This document shows positions 60,468-64,000 of a DNA stretch of 64,000 bases, one piece after another. A program made the translations under genes and the position numbers. Within the stretch, counting starts at the first letter, position 1. Each line of letters starts with the position of its first letter. The stretch comes from DASXKD01 sp963734725 (GTDB lineage Bacteria > Actinomycetota > Actinomycetes > Streptosporangiales > Streptosporangiaceae): NCBI GenBank assembly GCA_963734725.1, contig CAVTIX010000028.1, positions 142,208-206,207 of the forward strand, read 5' to 3'. The notes beneath the pieces were generated by a model. That model was not told where the DNA came from, did not search any database, and was given only the letters and a program-made list of their open reading frames with translations.

Positions 60468-61550
60468 ATGAGAGTGACAGACCGGCTGCGGCGGTCGCGG
60501 GTCGCTGCGGCGATGGCCGTGGCGACCGGCGGCACGGTTGCCGCCTGTTCCGCCGCGGCCGCGCAGCCCGCCGTCAGCCCCACGGCGTCCGGCGCGGCGA
60601 CTGCGCCGCTGCGCCGCCCGCCAGCGGCAACGCCGTGGCGAGCTACGCCGCAGCGGTCCGCGCGGTGCTGCCGTCGGTCGTGCTGATCGGCACCGCCGAC
60701 GGGCTTGGCTCCGGTGTGGTGCTCGACCGGGCCGGCAATATCGTCACGTACGCCTACGTCGCCGGGCAGGCCACCTCGCTTCAGGTCCAGCGGGCCGGTG
60801 ACCCCTCGGCCCGACCGGCGCGCCTGGTGGGCACCTATCCCCAGGGCGACCTGGCGGTGATCCGGGCCGAGAACCCGGCGGGCCTGACCCCGGCCACATT
60901 CGGCGATTCCAGCAACGCCCAGGCCGGCGACGTGGTGCTCGCGGTCGGCAACCCGCTTGGCCTGGCCGGCAGCGTCACTGAGGGCATCATCTCCGCGACC
61001 GGCCGGGCGGTGATCGAGCCGACCACGGCCAGCACGACCGCCGCGGCGCTGCCGGACGCGATCCAGACCAGCGCGCCGATCAACCCCGGCAACAGCGGTG
61101 GGGCGCTGGTGACCGCCACCGGCCACGTGATCGGCATCCCGACGCTGGCGGCGGTCAGCCCGCAGGCGGTGGCCAGGCGCAGGGCATCGGCTTCGCCATA
61201 CCGTCCAACCTGGCCCGCGACATCGCCGGGCAGATCATCAAGTCAGGGCACGTGACGAACTCGCACCGGGCCGCCCTCGGCGCCCGGGTCACCACGGTCA
61301 CCAGCGTGGACGGGACCGCGCGCGGGGCGGCGATCGTCGCGGTCACCCCCGGCGGCGCGGCCGAGCGCGCCGGGCTGCGGGCCGGCGATGTCATCAGCAA
61401 GCTTGGCCCGGCCCCGACGCCGGACGCGGAAACGCGCTGCTGTCGGCGCTGGCCGCCGCCGACCCCGGCCAGCGGGTCGAGGTCACGATCACCCGGTCGG
61501 GCCAGGCGCACACCGTCCCGGTCACGCTCGGCACGCTGCCGGCCACCTGA
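60468..61550 (+). pseudogene. HtrA/DegP-like secreted protease, catalytic His replaced, frameshifted
   Basis: ATG at 60468 with GAGGAG upstream; an N-terminal signal or lipoprotein peptide (VATGGTVAACSA). The trypsin-like domain shows Asp in DLAVIRAENP and Ser in NPGNSGGALVTATG, but the His motif that should read TNAHVV is TYAYVA, so the triad is incomplete. A PDZ domain follows (GAAIVAVTPGGAAERAGLRA, then GDVISKLGP). Frame slips occur at about 60620, 61175 and 61430. Degrades or chaperones envelope proteins if functional. It follows the two-component genes on the same strand. Confidence 0.7.
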
Positions 61551-61552
61551 CC

Positions 61553-61974
61553 ATGACCACGCGAGAACGGCAGGCCGCCCCGGGCGTCCAGGCAGCCTCG
61601 AGCCCTGCCCGCGGGCCGGTATGGCGGGCGCCGCTGGAGGCCCAGTGGCGGGCCCGCCTGCAGGAAGTCACCGAGTTGTCACTGGCCTACCACGAGGCGG
61701 CCGCGGTTACCGCCGCGGCCCCGCCCGGCCCGCCGCGCAAGCGCAAGCTCCGGCAGCTGCTGCGCCGTGCGATCGAGGCCCGGCGCGCGCTGGCCGACAC
61801 TGACGAGGCGCTTAGCCGGGTGGTCAGCGGCAGGTACGGCCTTTGCGAGAGCTGCGGGGCCGCCATCCCGGCCTGGCTGCTCTGTCCCCGGGGACACCGG
61901 ACGCGCGATTCTGCCCACGCTGCCAGCCGCCGTCCCTGCCTGCGGCCAAGGGCGGCGTGTGGTCCAGCACCTAA
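61553..61974 (+). pseudogene. DksA/TraR-type C4 zinc-finger protein with a frameshift
   Basis: ATG at 61553 starts 2 bp after the protease stop. A helical region (VTELSLAYHEAAAVTAAAPP, then ALADTDEALSRVVSGRYGLC) precedes the zinc finger CESCG. At about 61885 the frame slips; the correct one continues ARFCPRCQPPSLPAAKGG and a TAA at 61972, supplying the second CxxC pair. DksA/TraR proteins bind RNA polymerase; the short actinobacterial ones are often of unknown role. Confidence 0.68.
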
Positions 61975-62090
61975 CATGGACCGGAGCTGGGCGGGGCCGT
62001 CGCTCATCACCGTCCGCTGTTCCCGGCCAACGAGCCGAGTTCACCGGCCTGCTCTGGACCTGGGCCCCGGCGGCTGCCTGCACATCCAGG

Positions 62091-62700
62091 TGACTGGGCC
62101 CGGCGGCGGCAGCTGGACGGTCCAGCGGCAGGACGCCACCTGGGCGCTGCGCCGCGGCGGGCCGCGGCGGGCAAGACCACCCTGCTGCGCATCATCACCG
62201 GGCTGGAGTTCCCGACCGGCGGCGAGGTCAAGGTGTTCGGTGCTGCCCCGGCCGAGAACGACGCGGTGCTGCGCCGCATGGTTTTCGTGCGCGAGGAGCA
62301 GGCTTACCCGGACTTCCGGGTGGGCCACGCGATCCGGGTGGCCTCGTGGTTCTACCCGAACTGGAGCGCGGAGCTGGCCGAGCAGCTGCTGGCCGACTTC
62401 GAGCTGCCGCTGGACCGGCGGATGAGGCGGCTGTCCCGCGGATGCGCTCGGCCGTCGGCATCGTCATCGGGCTGGCGGCCCGCGCCGAGCTGACGCTGTT
62501 CGCCGAGCCCTATGCCGGGCCTGGACGCGGTTGCACGCCAGTTGTTCTACGACCGGCTGCTGGCGGATTTCGCCGAGTACCGGCGCACTCATCGTGCTGT
62601 CCACCCATCTCATCGACGAGGTGGCCGACCTGCTCGAACACGTTGTGATGCTCGATCACGGGCGGGTGGCGCTGGACGCGAGGCCCGGTCCAGCCGCTCC
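62091..62700 (+). pseudogene. ABC transporter ATP-binding protein, fragmented
   Basis: Pieces in three frames: a damaged Walker A (GKTTLLRIITGLEFPTGGEV), VFVREEQAYPDFRVGHAIRV, ASWFYPNWSAELAEQLLADF, signature-like RRLSRGMRSAVG-type sequence, Walker B region LTLFAEPYAG where the family has LFDEP, then VARQLFYDRLLADFAEY and VLSTHLIDEVADLLEHV (H-loop). The Asp of Walker B is Ala. The 5' end and the true start are unclear; an ATG at 61976 leads into the region. At least four slips. The 3' end overlaps the convergent SRPBCC gene. Confidence 0.6.
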
Positions 62701-63172
62701 AGCGTCCGGGCCATGCTCTGGATTCCAGACCCGGCCGTTGTCCATGCCTGCACGCTCTTCTTCCGGCACGCGGGAACAGTCGTAGGTTTCGGTGACTGAT
62801 CGTCGCGTCCTGGGCCGTCGGGGGCCAGCTTGAGCTCGACCAGTGCCCCCAGCGGGCGGCGGCGGTGCTGTCCCGGGGCGGTGTCCGGGTGGCCCCGTCC
62901 CGCCTCCGTCGCCAGGCCGATGCGCCGGTCCTGCTGCTTGAACTCGACGACGTGGTTGTTCATCTCATAGTTGCCGTGCTCGGAGTAGTACATCCGCATC
63001 TGAAGACGTCCCCGACGCCGGAGATCATCACCTCGGACACCGCCCCCCGCAGCATCCCGGAACCGTCGATGTCGAGATGCCGTCGCGGATCTGCCAGGAC
63101 CCGGAAGATGTCCCCGGCGGCCGCCTTGATCCGGCGGGAAACCGTGACCGGCTGGCACTCATCCGCTGCCAT
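62640..63172 (-). pseudogene. SRPBCC (START-like) family protein with frameshifts
   Basis: ATG at 63172 after AAAGGAGCG. Frame 1: VTVSRRIKAAAGDIFRVLAD, typical N-terminus of SRPBCC/polyketide-cyclase-like proteins. At about 63005 it slips to MRMYYSEHGNYEMNNHVVEF, then again around 62800-62720, where ETYDCSRVPEEERAG and IQSMARTLERLDRA give the expected C-terminus. The fold binds hydrophobic ligands; no function is assigned. Same strand as and slightly overlapping the EamA gene. The end coordinate is approximate. Confidence 0.6.
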
Positions 63173-64000
63173 CGCGCTCCTTTGGCTTACTCCGCGAGCC
63201 GTGCCCGGCCTCGGTCGGCTGATGTCCTGCTGTCACTTCGACGTGCCTGGGCCGGCCCCGTTCTCGATCGGTAGCGGTTGCCTGCTCCAGGCGGCGGGTG
63301 AGCGCCACGCCGGCCAGCACCAGGGCGAGGTCAGCGAGCACCGTAATGGTGACGGTCTCACCCAGGACCACGACGCCGAGCATGATCGCGACCACCGGCA
63401 GCAGATAGGTCACCGTGGCTGCGACGGTCGCGCCCTCACTGGTGATGATCTGGTAGTTGAGCACGTACGCGACACCGGTGCCGAGCACGCCGAGGATGGC
63501 CAGGCTGGCCAGGCTGGCCGCGCTGACCTGCGCCGCCCCGACGCCGGAGAGCGGCAGCGCGACCGCGAGCAGCACTGCCGCCACCAGGAGCTGGCATGCC
63601 GAGAGCGTGATCGGGCTCATCCCCCGCCGCGCCAGGAACCTATCCATGTAGACGTAGCTGATGGCGTAGCTGACCGACGCTGCCAGGCATTCCAGCCCGC
63701 CGACCGAGGCCACGCCGGACGCCGAATGCCACGGCGAGAAGATCAGCAGGGTCCCGGCGAAACCGACGACAAGCCCGGCGCACTGCCGGGCGGTGACCGA
63801 CTTCTGGTGCCGCACGGCCACGGCCAGTGTCACGGTCCACAGTGGCGTGGTGGCGTTGATGATTCCAGCAGTAGACGAATCAACGGACTGCTCGGCGACC
63901 GCGAACAGCAGGTACGGGATCGCGTTGGCGAACAGCGCCGCCAGGGCGATCTGCGCCCAGAGCACCGCGACCGGGGCAGGCGCTTCCCGCCGGGCCGCCA
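63159..64000 (-). CDS. EamA-family (DMT) transporter, N-terminus beyond window
   Basis: At least 280 residues, frame open to the right edge. About eight to nine helices are visible, in two EamA repeats (ANAIPYLLFAVAEQSVDSST, TAGIINATTPLWTVTLAVAV; LLVAAVLLAVALPLSGVG, GVAYVLNYQIITSEGATVAA, TYLLPVVAIMLGVVVLGET). The C-terminal ~55 residues are a basic hydrophilic tail. An exporter of small metabolites; substrate unknown. Unlike its neighbours it has no frameshift, so the error- or decay-prone block ends about here. Confidence 0.88.
   Translation of the reverse strand, partial: AARREAPAPVAVLWAQIALAALFANAIPYLLFAVAEQSVDSSTAGIINATTPLWTVTLAVAVRHQKSVTARQCAGLVVGFAGTLLIFSPWHSASGVASVGGLECLAASVSYAISYVYMDRFLARRGMSPITLSACQLLVAAVLLAVALPLSGVGAAQVSAASLASLAILGVLGTGVAYVLNYQIITSEGATVAATVTYLLPVVAIMLGVVVLGETVTITVLADLALVLAGVALTRRLEQATATDRERGRPRHVEVTAGHQPTEAGHGSRSKPKERDGSG

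Overview
The window is high-GC DNA (about 70%) with strong G/C preference at third codon positions, GTG/TTG starts and GGAGG-type ribosome binding sites. SepH, a RamB-type regulator beside isocitrate lyase, a HAIR operator before lon, a fused TrpE-TrpG and disordered Gly/Pro/Arg-rich membrane proteins all point to a filamentous actinomycete. A Streptosporangiales-like host is my inference, not something the sequence proves. I saw no rRNA, tRNA or CRISPR array.

Layout. 1-8 kb: a secreted Asp-box (sialidase-like) protein cut by the left edge, an MFS exporter, a MetE-like methyltransferase, a MITE-like element, a MarR regulator with a divergent membrane protein, and a secreted GH53 galactanase. 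8-12.5 kb: CcdA, a cytidylyltransferase-like/deaminase gene pair, and the convergent translationally coupled thyA-folA-HIT operon. 12.6-14.2 kb: an IS110-family element with a long non-coding 5' end that may encode a bridge RNA. 14.2-21.4 kb: a GNAT protein, trpE-trpG fusion with a probable trp leader peptide carrying tandem Trp codons, a SIMPL protein, an MHYT sensor and an amino-acid permease followed by a broken FluG-like amidohydrolase. 21.6-25.7 kb: a degenerate UvrD C-terminal half joined in frame to a GT-C-like membrane protein, with a different codon texture and frameshifts. 25.7-35.4 kb: a carbon-metabolism block (GH16, glutamine synthetase-like, frameshifted aldehyde dehydrogenase and 4-hydroxybenzoate hydroxylase, acyl-CoA dehydrogenase, ramB-like/aceA). 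35.4-54 kb: mostly housekeeping or envelope functions (MMPL, SepH, PEBP lipoprotein, a disordered membrane protein, FtsH, ABC ATPase, glutamine cyclotransferase, PLP decarboxylase, patatin, hydrolase, VOC protein, Lon). 54-64 kb: CBS, TerC, DedA and DMT genes, then a two-component system, HtrA-like, DksA-like, ABC and SRPBCC genes, and an EamA gene cut by the right edge.

The most unusual structures are non-coding. A roughly 160-190 bp intergenic repeat occurs four times (7882-8069 on minus; 17518-17677, 45983-46153 and 57786-57950 on plus). It can fold strongly, carries one or more copies of a 20-base unit, and in two places supplies the ribosome binding site of the next gene. The trp leader lies immediately downstream of one copy.

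Reading frames are broken unusually often: once each at about 24.31, 29.01 and 29.86 kb, and repeatedly in nearly every gene from 56 to 63.2 kb. The second block could be sequencing error or real decay. The loss of the catalytic His in the HtrA-like protein and of the Walker B Asp in the ABC protein there is compatible with either. Pseudogene calls in this region should be read with that in mind.
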